A DNA stretch of 64,000 nucleotides from Rhizobium sp. Q54. GTDB lineage: Bacteria; Pseudomonadota; Alphaproteobacteria; UBA828. Made by a program: the position numbers and the translations under genes. The stretch lies in contig CAMDDO010000001.1 in assembly GCA_945892755.1 (NCBI GenBank), positions 62,001-126,000 of the forward strand. The letters run 5' to 3'. A model generated the notes under the pieces. It saw only the letters and a program-made list of their open reading frames with translations. It had not been told where the DNA came from and searched no databases. Below are positions 49,352-58,904 of the stretch, in pieces. Positions within the stretch are counted from its first letter, which is position 1; each line of letters begins with the position of its first letter.

Positions 49352-51828
49352 TGGCTCAGAACCGCGGTCATATTCCGAAGAGCCGGCAGCGCGAGAAACC
49401 GCGCGAGGGGCTGAAATATATCGGCAAGAGCATGAAGCGGGTGGAAGACCCGCGCATCCTGACCGGGCGCGGCATCTATGCCGACGATATCAATCTGCCC
49501 GACATGGCGCATGTCGCGATCGTGCGGAGCTCCCACGCACACGCCCGCATCAAGCGCATCGATACCTCGAAGGCTGAAAAGCTTCCGGGCGTGCTCGCCG
49601 TGCTAACCGGCGCGCAAGCCGCAGAGCTGACCGGGCCGCTGCCGACCTGGTCGAGCCCGCCGGTCTTTCAGCGGGTCATCGCGCACGAGAAGGTGCGTCA
49701 TGTCGGAGAGGCGGTCGCGGCAGTCTGCGCCGAGAGCCGCTATATCGCGGAGGATGCTTGCGATTTGATCGAGGTCGAGTACGAGCCTCTGCCCATCGTG
49801 GTCGATCCCGAGGAGGCCCTGAAGTCGCGTGGCGATGCCGTGCTTCACCCCGACCATGGCGACACCAACCTCATCCTCGAAAGCAAATTCGATTTCGGCC
49901 CGGTCGCCGAGGATTTCGCGCGTGCCGATCATGTCGTCAAGCGGCGCCTCCGCTGGCCGCGCTCGGGCGGCACGCCGATGGAGACCAATGGCGCGACCGC
50001 CGTGTGGGATCCTGGCTCGCAGCGCTTCACCATCCACGCCAATACCTCAATGTATAATTTCGTCGGCTGGATGATCGCGGACACGCTGAAAGTTCCGCAT
50101 CACAAGCTGAATATCGTGCCGACACTCGCCGGCGGCTCGTTCGGCGCCAAGCTGTTCCTCTATAAGCAGCCAGTGATGGCGGCGATGTTCGCGAAGCTCG
50201 TTGGACGGCCGGTGAAATATCTCGAGGACCGGCTCGATGCCTCTCTCAACAACGACGCCCACGCTTCCGACCGCGTCTATTATGTCGAGCTCGCCTGCAA
50301 GAAAGACGGCACGCTGCTCTCCTTCAAGCAGCGCATCATCGATGACTATGGCGCCTATTTCCAATACGGCGTCGGCCAGCACGGCAACGCACTCGCCCAA
50401 GTGGTCGGGGCCTATGCGATCAATTCGGTCGGCGTCCATGTGCAAGCCGTGCTGACCAACAAGAATCAACAGGGCGCCTATCGCGGCTTCGGCTCCGAGG
50501 TGGCGAATTTCGTGATCGAGCGCTTGGTCGACGCGGCGGCGGACGAACTCAAGCTCGACCGCATCGAAATTCGGCGAAAGAATTTCATCAAGAAGGATCA
50601 GTTCCCGTTCCTGATCCCGACCGGCAACATGTACGATTCGGGTGATTACGAGAAGGTACTCGATGAGACGCTGAAACTGCTCGACTACAAGGGCTGGAAG
50701 AAGAAGGTCGAAGAAATGCGCAAGGCCGGCCGCTATGTCGGCATCGGCATCGCCTCGACCCAGGAACGCAGCGTGTTTTCCTCGACCGAGTTCTGGATGT
50801 GGAATCTCGACGGCAAGATCGGCTGGACCTCATCGCCCGATTCGATGTCGCTCAAGATCGATCCGCGCGGGCGCATTTATGGCACGCTTCATTCGCCGTT
50901 TTGGGGCAACAGCCCCGAGACGGTGGCGACCCAAGTGATCGCCGAGCAGTTCCAGGTTGATCCCTCGAACATCGAGATCACCTATTCGGATTCCGACAAG
51001 GGCCTGCATTCGACCGGGCCAGGCGGCAGCCGCTTCACGGTGATGGTGACTGGCGCGATCGTCGGCGCGGCGGCAATCCTGAAGAAGAAGATTTTCAAGA
51101 TCGCCGCGCACATGATGGAGGCCAATGCGGACGATCTCGAGCTGAGAGACGGCAATGTCGTGGTCAAGGGTGCTCCGGGCAAGAAGGTCTCGCTGCAAGA
51201 CCTCGCCTTCCACGCCTATTATATGCGCCTCTCAATGCCCGACCCCGAAGATCCGGAGCTAACCAGCGGGCTCGATGCCACGTATGTCTACGATCACCCG
51301 GTGACCACATTGCCCGATCCGAAGCGCGAGCACATGGGCATTTTCTATCCGATCATGGGCCATATGTGTCATTCGATGGTGGTCGAGGTCGACCCCGAGA
51401 CCGGGCAATTCAAGTTCCTCGATTATGCCTGCGTCCATGATTCGGGCGTCATGATCAATCCGATGACGCTCGAAGGCCATATGCGTGGCGGCGTCGTGAA
51501 CGGCATCGGCAGTGCCGCCAGCGAGCAGTATTTCTACGATAAGAACGGCCAGCCGACCAACAACCTGTTCACCGATTACATTATCCCCTCGATCAGCGAA
51601 TCGCCGGCCGACATGAAATGTGGCCATGTCGAAACACCCTCGCCCTTCACCGAATATGGCATCAAGGGCGGCGGCGAAGGCGGCCGCATGGGCACGCCGC
51701 CCGCGCTTGCGCAAGCAATCGAGGACGCGCTCAGTCCGTTCGGTATCAAGATCACCGAGCTGCCATTGACGCAAAACGTAATCCGCCGTCTGGTGCGCGA
51801 GGCCCAAGCCAAGAAGGCAGCGGATTGA
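49351..51828 (+). CDS. Molybdenum hydroxylase molybdopterin-binding (large) subunit, non-canonical active-site loop
   Basis: KYIGKSMKRVEDPRILTGRGIYADDI, GSFGAKLFLYKQP, GAYRGFGSEVANFVIE, GIKGGGEGGRMGTPPA. Confidence 0.92.
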   Translation: MAQNRGHIPKSRQREKPREGLKYIGKSMKRVEDPRILTGRGIYADDINLPDMAHVAIVRSSHAHARIKRIDTSKAEKLPGVLAVLTGAQAAELTGPLPTWSSPPVFQRVIAHEKVRHVGEAVAAVCAESRYIAEDACDLIEVEYEPLPIVVDPEEALKSRGDAVLHPDHGDTNLILESKFDFGPVAEDFARADHVVKRRLRWPRSGGTPMETNGATAVWDPGSQRFTIHANTSMYNFVGWMIADTLKVPHHKLNIVPTLAGGSFGAKLFLYKQPVMAAMFAKLVGRPVKYLEDRLDASLNNDAHASDRVYYVELACKKDGTLLSFKQRIIDDYGAYFQYGVGQHGNALAQVVGAYAINSVGVHVQAVLTNKNQQGAYRGFGSEVANFVIERLVDAAADELKLDRIEIRRKNFIKKDQFPFLIPTGNMYDSGDYEKVLDETLKLLDYKGWKKKVEEMRKAGRYVGIGIASTQERSVFSSTEFWMWNLDGKIGWTSSPDSMSLKIDPRGRIYGTLHSPFWGNSPETVATQVIAEQFQVDPSNIEITYSDSDKGLHSTGPGGSRFTVMVTGAIVGAAAILKKKIFKIAAHMMEANADDLELRDGNVVVKGAPGKKVSLQDLAFHAYYMRLSMPDPEDPELTSGLDATYVYDHPVTTLPDPKREHMGIFYPIMGHMCHSMVVEVDPETGQFKFLDYACVHDSGVMINPMTLEGHMRGGVVNGIGSAASEQYFYDKNGQPTNNLFTDYIIPSISESPADMKCGHVETPSPFTEYGIKGGGEGGRMGTPPALAQAIEDALSPFGIKITELPLTQNVIRRLVREAQAKKAAD

Positions 51829-51865
51829 TGCAGAAGCGGGCCGGCACGAGGCAGAGCGCACGCGC

Positions 51866-52762
51866 GTGACCGGCCCGCTCTCTTCCATCGCGGCGGTTGA
51901 GGCCGGGCTCGCGGCGCATGGCTACGTCGCCGACCGGAGGCTCGCGACCGCGGTCTTTCTGGCGCTTGAAATAGGCAAGCCGCTGTTCCTCGAAGGTGAA
52001 CCCGGCGTCGGCAAGACCGAGATCGCCAAGGCACTCTCCGCTCTTCTCAAGCGCCCCCTGATTCGCCTGCAATGCTATGAGGGCCTCGACGTTTCGACCG
52101 CGGTCTATGAGTGGGATTATGCGCGACAAATGCTCGCGATCCGGCTCATCGAGGCGATGGGCGAGGCCGACGAGGCGCGCGCGGAAGAGCGCATCTTCGC
52201 GCGCAAATATTTGCTGAAGCGCCCGCTGTTGGAAGCGGTCGAGCCGAGCGGCGGTCAGCCGGTCGTGCTCTTGATCGACGAGCTTGATCGGGCGGACGAG
52301 GAGTTCGAGGCCTTTTTGCTGGAATTCCTCTCGGAATACCAGATCAGCGTGCCCGAGATCGGCACCATCAAGGCCGCGCGGCCACCCGTGGTGATCATCA
52401 CGTCGAACCGCACGCGCGAGATTCACGACGCGCTGAAGCGCCGTTGCTATTACCAGTGGATCGATTATCCAAGCTTCGAGAAGGAATGCGCGATCGTCAA
52501 AGCGCGCGCACCCAAGGCCTCCGCTGCGCTCACCGCCGAGGTCGTTCGCTTCGTCCAGGCGCTGCGCGCCGAAGACGTTTATAAGCGCCCTGGCGTCGCC
52601 GAAACGCTCGATTGGATGGCGGCGCTTGGCGCGCTCGACCGCGAGACATTGTCGGAAAGCGTGGTCGATGACACGCTCGGCGTGCTGCTGAAATATCGCG
52701 ACGATGTCGCGCAGATCGAGGGCGCCGCGGTCAAGCGCTTGCTGCGCCGCCCGCATGGCTGA
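51866..52762 (+). CDS. MoxR-family AAA+ ATPase (CoxD-like)
   Basis: LFLEGEPGVGKTEIAKALSALL, VLLIDELDRADEEFEAFLLEFLSE, IITSNRTREIHDALKRRCYYQWIDYP. Confidence 0.92.
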   Translation: MTGPLSSIAAVEAGLAAHGYVADRRLATAVFLALEIGKPLFLEGEPGVGKTEIAKALSALLKRPLIRLQCYEGLDVSTAVYEWDYARQMLAIRLIEAMGEADEARAEERIFARKYLLKRPLLEAVEPSGGQPVVLLIDELDRADEEFEAFLLEFLSEYQISVPEIGTIKAARPPVVIITSNRTREIHDALKRRCYYQWIDYPSFEKECAIVKARAPKASAALTAEVVRFVQALRAEDVYKRPGVAETLDWMAALGALDRETLSESVVDDTLGVLLKYRDDVAQIEGAAVKRLLRRPHG

Positions 52763-54014
52763 GGCGCCGGGCCATCTGCTCGACAATTTGATCCGCTTCG
52801 CCGAGATATTACGCGGTCTTGGCATCAGGGTGACGGCGCGGCAGATCGCCGAGCTCGGCCACGCCTTGACGCTGATCGACATTGTCGAGCGCGAGGACGT
52901 ACGCGCGGCGGCCGGGACCATCTTTGTTCGGCGCAAAACTGATATCGCGTTGTTCGAGATGGCGTTCGATCAATTCTTCCGTGATCCCGCGACGCGCTTC
53001 AAGAATCAGAGCCTGCCGCAGCGCTTCAGCGTCAATCGCCCGCCGGCCGCCAACGCAACCGAAAGCGCGCTGACGCGGAGCGAGGCGGAATCGCAACAAG
53101 CCCAGACGACGAACGACGAGCGGAACGGGCCATCGCAGGGCCTTGGCGTCGCCGAGGCCGAAGGCGCTCAAGGCGGCGATGAGGCGGAGGAAATGACGCT
53201 CGCGAGCTATAGCCCCTCGGCGTCGCTCCGCCACAAGGACTTTGCCGAGATGAGCCAGTCCGAGCTCGACGCGGTGAAGCGGTTTTTGCGTGATCGCCAT
53301 TTCGATTTCGCCGGCCGTATTACGCGCCGCCTCCGGCGCGCTGGGCGCGGGCCGAGGCTCGACATGCGGCGTATGCTGAAAAGCGAAGCGAACACAGCGC
53401 TTCAACCGCCGACGCTTCGCTTCCGTGCCAAAAAGCTGAAGCCACGTCCGATCGTCGTGTTGTGCGATGTCTCGGGCTCGATGGAGCCCTATGCGCGCAT
53501 CTTGCTGGCGTTCGTCTATGCGCTGACGCACGAGGCGCGGCGCGTGGAAGCCTTTGCCTTTTCAACCGAGCTCAGCCGCATCACGCGCGCCTTGAAGGAG
53601 CGCGAGATCGACGGTGCGCTGCGCCATGCTGCCGCGACGATCCATGATTTTGCCGGCGGCACGCGCATCGGCGCGGCGCTAAAGAATTTCAATTTCGATT
53701 GGGCGCGGCGCGTGCTGGGCGGCGGCTCGATCGTATTGATCATTTCCGATGGCTGGGATCGCGGCGATACCGAGCTTCTGGCGCGCGAAATGGAACGGCT
53801 GAATCTGTCGTGCCACGCTTTGGTTTGGCTCAACCCCTTGGCCGGCATGGCGGGCTTCGAGCCGCTCACCAAGGGGCTTTTGGCCGCGCTACCTTTCGTC
53901 GATCACTTTCTGCCGATCCACAATCTCGACAGTCTGGAGAAGCTCGCCCGGCTCCTCACCGTGCTCGACTCGCCCCTTCCCCTCCGCCGCGCCGTGCGGC
54001 TGAGAGCGGCGTGA
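52755..54014 (+). CDS. VWA-domain protein (CoxE-like)
   Basis: IVVLCDVSGSMEPYARILLAFVYAL (MIDAS), start overlaps upstream MoxR stop. Confidence 0.92.
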   Translation: MAEAPGHLLDNLIRFAEILRGLGIRVTARQIAELGHALTLIDIVEREDVRAAAGTIFVRRKTDIALFEMAFDQFFRDPATRFKNQSLPQRFSVNRPPAANATESALTRSEAESQQAQTTNDERNGPSQGLGVAEAEGAQGGDEAEEMTLASYSPSASLRHKDFAEMSQSELDAVKRFLRDRHFDFAGRITRRLRRAGRGPRLDMRRMLKSEANTALQPPTLRFRAKKLKPRPIVVLCDVSGSMEPYARILLAFVYALTHEARRVEAFAFSTELSRITRALKEREIDGALRHAAATIHDFAGGTRIGAALKNFNFDWARRVLGGGSIVLIISDGWDRGDTELLAREMERLNLSCHALVWLNPLAGMAGFEPLTKGLLAALPFVDHFLPIHNLDSLEKLARLLTVLDSPLPLRRAVRLRAA

Positions 54015-54033
54015 CGGCATGCCGTCCCTTGGT

Positions 54034-54191
54034 CGTGGCCGGGCTTGACCCGGCCATCCATCGCGATGCGGGCACGAGCGTCGAAAGACAAGCACCACAA
54101 AGGCACAAAGCCACAAAGGAGACGCCTCTTTGTGTCTCTGTGCCTTTGTGGTGAATAAGCCTGGATGCCCCGGTCAAGCCGGGGCATGACG
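54034..54191. repeat. Composite nested palindromic element
   Basis: Outer copies CGTGGCCGGGCTTGACCCGGCCATCCA and CTGGATGCCCCGGTCAAGCCGGGGCATGACG flank an inner 15-bp inverted repeat CACCACAAAGGCACA...TGTGCCTTTGTGGTG; between convergent genes. Confidence 0.75.
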
Positions 54192-54209
54192 AATATGAGA
54201 AAGGCACGC

Positions 54210-54611
54210 TTAGGCCGCCTTCACCACCTGTTTCCAATAGGTGTCCTTCTTGGTGATCTTGCCGCCTTTCAGCTCCCAAATGTCGACGCCGAGCCAATTG
54301 ATGCGCGGGCCGGATTTCGGCGTGCCGGTTACCGTCCACTCTGAGCAAACGAGGTTGCCGCTCGCGAAGTGACGGATGACGGCCCAGTTCATATCGGGAA
54401 TGTCGCGAAAGCGCTGTGTGAGCAACGCGCGAATCTCCGCCTTGCCGTTGAGCTTGCGCCCGTCCGGGTTGGGTCCGAGCGCCAGCAGCCAGACCGAGGC
54501 ATCGGCGAAATCCGACAAAATGCCCTCGATATCGTGGCGGTTGAACGCGTCGCAGCAGCGCTCGATCACCGCCAGAGCGTTTGCTTCGTCAGTCTTTCCC
54601 ATCGCCATCAC
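54210..54611 (-). CDS. SnoaL/NTF2-like family protein
   Basis: VIERCCDAFNRHDIEGILSDFADASVWLL, WTVTGTPKSGPRINWLGVDIWELKGGKITKKDTYW. Confidence 0.85.
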   Translation of the reverse strand: MMAMGKTDEANALAVIERCCDAFNRHDIEGILSDFADASVWLLALGPNPDGRKLNGKAEIRALLTQRFRDIPDMNWAVIRHFASGNLVCSEWTVTGTPKSGPRINWLGVDIWELKGGKITKKDTYWKQVVKAA

Positions 54612-54693
54612 CCCAAGCCTCTTTGATTTGCCATCGGCGCCAATGCCAAACTAGGATGACCGGCAAGCGGTCGTCAACGCGCGGGGGGCTCCC

Positions 54694-56100
54694 ATGGCTG
54701 GCACTCTGATCACGGGCGGCACGATCATCGATTGCACCGGCGGGAAGCCGAAGAAGAACACCGCGCTGTTCGTCGAGAACGGGCGTATCGCGAAGCTCGG
54801 CACGGCCGAGGCGGTCAAGGCCTTCGCCGCCAAGCGCGGCCCGCATAAGACGATCGACGCGAGCGGCATGACCGTGATGCCCGGCTTGGTCGATGCGCAT
54901 TGTCATATTTCGTACGGCGACATTCTCTCGGTCGAGGAGCTTGATCTTTATGCCGGCGTCGAGTTTCGCGCCATTCGTGCCGCGCATAACGCCAAGAAGG
55001 TCTTGCGCGCCGGCGTCACCGCGATTTGCGATCCGGGCTCGACCTGGAATATTTCAGTCGCGGTCAGGGATGCGATCAATTGCGGCATGATCGAGGGCCC
55101 GCGCATGGCGTCCGCGGGCCGCTATATCACTACCTTCAACGCGATCGGCTCGTTCTGGCCGACCTGGATGGAGCACCCGCAATCATCCTTCGCGGTCCTG
55201 TGCAATTCGCGGGATGAGATGATCACCGAGGTCAGGCGCGAGGTGAAGGAGGGCGTCGATATCGTCAAGGTGGCGGGCGATGGCGATGCGGTGCAAAGCC
55301 ACGCGCGCGAATCGGAAGGCAGTCTTTCGCCAGACGATCTCCGCGCGATCGCCGATACGACCCACCGCCTGGGCCGGCGCTGCACCATCCACGCGCGCAC
55401 CGGCGTGGTCGCCGCGGCGGCGGCCGAGGCCGGCTTCGATTGGTTGATCCATGCCTCCTATCTGAACGATCAGCAGCTCGGCGTGATTTTGCGTAAGCGC
55501 ACGCCGATCAACCCGACGCTCTCCCTCCTCGCCAACGCGGTCGATTGGGCGCCCGAGCTTGGCGCGCCGGCCGGTTTGATCGAGGCCTATAAGCGCGAGC
55601 TCGAGGCGGCCAGTCGCGGCCTCTCCAAGGCTTACAAAGAAGGCGTCATGATCATGGCCGGCACCGATAGCGGCCAAGGTGCCGTGCCTTATGGCGAGTG
55701 GCATGCGCGCGAGCTCGAGCATTTGATGAATTATCTGGGCCTAAGCGCGATGGACGCGCTCAAGGCCGGCACCATCCATGCCGCGGTCGCGACCGGGATG
55801 CAGAACGAGATCGGCACGCTCGAGGAAGGCAAATATGCCGATATTCTCGTGGTCGACGGCGATCCTCTCGCCGACATCCAAGTGTTGCAGGACAAGGCAC
55901 GGCTCAAGGTGATCATGAAGGGCGGCGTGGTGATCGATACCGAAACGCCGCTGCCCGAGCGCTCGATCTATGCCTGGGAAAAGCCCATGCTCTATTGGAA
56001 CGACCCGCGCCTCCCCGGCCAGGACTATGTGCGCCAGCACGCCGCCAACAAGCCGGATTGGATGAAGAAGAAGGCGTCCTCCCGCCGCGCGGCGGAGTAG
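54694..56100 (+). CDS. Metal-dependent amidohydrolase (imidazolonepropionase-like)
   Basis: MPGLVDAHCHISYG, IVKVAGDGDA, CTIHARTG, WLIHASYL, MAGTDSGQGAVPYGEWHARELEHL; same family as the 26830-28191 product. Confidence 0.9.
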   Translation: MAGTLITGGTIIDCTGGKPKKNTALFVENGRIAKLGTAEAVKAFAAKRGPHKTIDASGMTVMPGLVDAHCHISYGDILSVEELDLYAGVEFRAIRAAHNAKKVLRAGVTAICDPGSTWNISVAVRDAINCGMIEGPRMASAGRYITTFNAIGSFWPTWMEHPQSSFAVLCNSRDEMITEVRREVKEGVDIVKVAGDGDAVQSHARESEGSLSPDDLRAIADTTHRLGRRCTIHARTGVVAAAAAEAGFDWLIHASYLNDQQLGVILRKRTPINPTLSLLANAVDWAPELGAPAGLIEAYKRELEAASRGLSKAYKEGVMIMAGTDSGQGAVPYGEWHARELEHLMNYLGLSAMDALKAGTIHAAVATGMQNEIGTLEEGKYADILVVDGDPLADIQVLQDKARLKVIMKGGVVIDTETPLPERSIYAWEKPMLYWNDPRLPGQDYVRQHAANKPDWMKKKASSRRAAE

Positions 56101-56104
56101 AGGC

Positions 56105-57283
56105 TCAGGCCGGCCCGGCAGCCAACGGCCGCGGCAGCGCCAGCGTGGCGAGCAGGCCGACCACGCCGACGATCGCGGCAATCAGAATCGCCAGCTCATA
56201 ATTCCCGTTCAAATCATGCAGCGCGCCGGCGATATAGGGCGCGGCGAGGCCGGCCACGCCATAGGCCGTGCAGACCCGGCCCAGAATGGCCGGCACCCGC
56301 GCCAGGCCGTAATGGCTTGCGATGGTGACCGGATAGCACGACGTACCGGCGCCGAAGCCGACGCCCAGAACCGCCAGCACAAGAAGACTGACGCTCGCGC
56401 TCGGTACGGCGTAAAGCAGAAACAAGGGTGCCGCGGTCAGCACCGCCATGCCGATCATCACGCGCCGGCCGCCGAACATTTCGCTCAAATAACCGGCCGA
56501 AAGCGCGCCCACGATATAGCCGAGATTGACCAGCATGGCGCCGAGATAGGTTTGGTCCTCGGGCACGCCGTAATCAACCGCGATACCGGCGGCGTGGCTG
56601 ATCGCGATCAGCCCGCCCATGCCGAGAAACACGAAGTTCAGCCACATCACAATCACGACGCGGGGCCGCTCGGTAAGGAAATTCTCGAATGGTCCCTCGC
56701 CTCTCTCCACGTCATGCGGCATCGCCGCGCCGGAGAGCGTGAGCAGCGTGGCGCTGATCAGACCCGTGGCAAGGAGCACGGCGGCGATCACGGTCAGTGC
56801 GCCATGTGGCCCGAGCTCAGCCAGAAGCGGCGTCACGATGCCGGGCCAGACCAGACCGCCAATCGCGAAGGACGAGGTTGCGAGCCCGAGCGCGATTGAG
56901 CGGCGAATCGGCAGGTCGGTGCTGGCGGCGGCCAGGCAGAGGAAATAGTTGATTCCGACGCCGATGCCGAACAACACGCCATAGCCCGCCATCAGCGCGG
57001 CATAGCTTTCGATGAAACCGGCAAGGCCAACGCCGACACCCATCGCGCCACAGACGCCGAGCGCGACAACCGGCAAGCGCGCGAGGCGAAACACACTGTC
57101 CGCCACGAACATGCCGATGGTGAAACCGAGGAGGGCCACGGAATAGACCGCACTGACCGCACCCCGGCTCAGCTCCAGGCTTTGCTCAAGCGGCACGATC
57201 AGCACGCTCCAGCCATAGAGCGAGCCGGCGCAGAAATTGAGCAGCACCGCGGCAATGAGCGCGAGCAAAGGCAGACGGGGCAC
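56105..57283 (-). CDS. MFS transporter (OFA/monocarboxylate-type)
   Basis: 12-TM pattern; AAVLLNFCAGSLYGWSVLIVPLEQSLELSRGAVSAVYSVALLGFTIGMF. Confidence 0.87.
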   Translation of the reverse strand: MPRLPLLALIAAVLLNFCAGSLYGWSVLIVPLEQSLELSRGAVSAVYSVALLGFTIGMFVADSVFRLARLPVVALGVCGAMGVGVGLAGFIESYAALMAGYGVLFGIGVGINYFLCLAAASTDLPIRRSIALGLATSSFAIGGLVWPGIVTPLLAELGPHGALTVIAAVLLATGLISATLLTLSGAAMPHDVERGEGPFENFLTERPRVVIVMWLNFVFLGMGGLIAISHAAGIAVDYGVPEDQTYLGAMLVNLGYIVGALSAGYLSEMFGGRRVMIGMAVLTAAPLFLLYAVPSASVSLLVLAVLGVGFGAGTSCYPVTIASHYGLARVPAILGRVCTAYGVAGLAAPYIAGALHDLNGNYELAILIAAIVGVVGLLATLALPRPLAAGPA

Positions 57284-57365
57284 GTCAGGCGGGGCGCTAG
57301 AGTGGTTTCAGCATCGGTGGAGTCGACCGATCTCTGAGCGTCAATGCAGTCGGTCTCCCCTCTGT

Positions 57366-57396
57366 CGTCATTGCCGGGTCAAGCCCGGCCATGACG
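57366..57396. repeat. REP-like palindrome (CGTCATTGCCGGG family)
   Basis: CGTCATTGCCGGGTCAAGCCCGGCCATGACG, near-identical to the arm at 39422-39451. Confidence 0.72.
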
Positions 57397-57541
57397 AATG
57401 TGGGGGTGGTCCGCCGTTCCGTTCTCAACCAGACAGCCGTCCTCGCCGTCCTCGCTGGCGCGGGAAAGACAAACGATGAGACGTGTCCATTCATGTTGAA
57501 ACCGTCCAAGACGCCGAGCGGGCGACGCGGCGCGCCATGAC

Positions 57542-58792
57542 TCATTTCGCCGCGTCGCCGGTAAACGCCGTGTCGTGCTTGAAGAAGCGCTCATGGCCCT
57601 TGAGCATGTAGTTCCAGTAGAGGATCGGCAGGCCGGTTTTCTTGATCCACCAGCCGAGGCGGGTTTCGCGTGACGGGTTGTTCGGCCAGGTTGGCGTCAC
57701 CTTGCCGCCATAGATGAACTCGGCCACGATCGCCTTGCCGCGCGCGGTGGTCAGCGGGCAAGAGGCGTAGCCGTCATAGACCGCGGTCAGTTCCTTGCCC
57801 TTGATCGCCCGCAACAGATTCCGCACCACGACGGGCGCTTGTTTGCGTACCGCCGCCGCGGTCTTCGAGTTCGGCGTCGAGCAAACGTCGCCGAGCGAAA
57901 ACACGTTCGAGAGCCGAACATGGCGCATGGTCTTTTGGTCGACCTCGACGAAGCCGGCCGCATTGACCAGCGGGCTCGATTTGACGGCCGCGGGAGGGCT
58001 TTGCGGTGGCGAGACATGCAGCATGTCGAACGGCACGGTGAGGCGCTGGCCCTGTTTGTCGCCGCCGGCGATCTCGAAGGTCGCGCTCTTCGCCGCGCCA
58101 TCGACCGCGACCAGGTTATGCTGATAATTGACCTTGATGCCGTAGCGCTCCGCCACCTTGACCAGTTGCTTCGCGAAGTAGGGCACACCGAAAATCACCG
58201 GCGCGTGCACATAGTAATTCAACTCGCAGTCCTTCAAGAGGCGCTTGCGGCGCAGATAGTCGGCCGTCAGGTAGACGATCTTCTGCGGCGCGCCGGGACA
58301 TTTGAACGGCAGCGGCGGCTGGGTGAATACCGCTTTCGAGCCTTTCTTCAAATCATCCATGCAGCGCCGCGTGTAGGGCACGTGGGTCGGCGAGTAATTG
58401 CTGCACACGCCATTCTGGCCGAGCGAGGCCGAAAGCCCTTGCACCTTGTCCCAATCGAGTGTCAGGCCGGTGCAAACAATCAGCCAATCGTAATTGACGA
58501 ACTCGCCATTCGAGAGTCGGACGGAGTTTTGCTCAGGCTTGAATTCCTCGACAGCGGCACGAATCAACGCGACGTGCGGCGGTACCAAGGAGGCGACCGG
58601 ACGGCGTGTCTTTTCCAGCGGGTAAAGGCCGGCGCCGACCAAGGTGAAGGCGGGCTGGTAATAGTGATTCTCCGCCGGCTCGACGATCGCGATATCGAGT
58701 TTGCCGGGCCCGCGCTTGCGCAGGCTTGCAGCCAGCGTGATCCCTGCCGTGCCGCCACCGACGATCAAGACTTGATGATGTGACGCCGCCAT
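57542..58792 (-). CDS. Sulfide:quinone oxidoreductase-like FAD/NAD(P) oxidoreductase
   Basis: VLIVGGGTAGITLAASLRKRGPGKLDIAIVEPAENHYYQPAFTLVGAGL, FTQPPLPFKCPGAPQKIVYL, VFSLGDVCSTPNSKTAAAVRKQAPVV. Confidence 0.88.
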   Translation of the reverse strand: MAASHHQVLIVGGGTAGITLAASLRKRGPGKLDIAIVEPAENHYYQPAFTLVGAGLYPLEKTRRPVASLVPPHVALIRAAVEEFKPEQNSVRLSNGEFVNYDWLIVCTGLTLDWDKVQGLSASLGQNGVCSNYSPTHVPYTRRCMDDLKKGSKAVFTQPPLPFKCPGAPQKIVYLTADYLRRKRLLKDCELNYYVHAPVIFGVPYFAKQLVKVAERYGIKVNYQHNLVAVDGAAKSATFEIAGGDKQGQRLTVPFDMLHVSPPQSPPAAVKSSPLVNAAGFVEVDQKTMRHVRLSNVFSLGDVCSTPNSKTAAAVRKQAPVVVRNLLRAIKGKELTAVYDGYASCPLTTARGKAIVAEFIYGGKVTPTWPNNPSRETRLGWWIKKTGLPILYWNYMLKGHERFFKHDTAFTGDAAK

Positions 58793-58904
58793 CGATCCCT
58801 CCCCTGCAGCCGAGTCCGCTACCTTCTTGAGCGTTGCGCGGCCGGTTCGCTCTGTTTGCCCCTAATCCAATTATTCTAGCCGCTTCGAGCTGGGGAGCTA
58901 CCGC

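Noticed and set aside
49351-51828. Calling the first Mo-hydroxylase an aerobic CO dehydrogenase (coxL)
   Set aside because: Loop is AYRGFGS, lacking the AYxCSFR signature; kept as a generic Mo-hydroxylase despite coxDE-like neighbours.
51752-52936. 394-aa minus-strand ORF opposite moxR
   Set aside because: Antisense shadow ORF.
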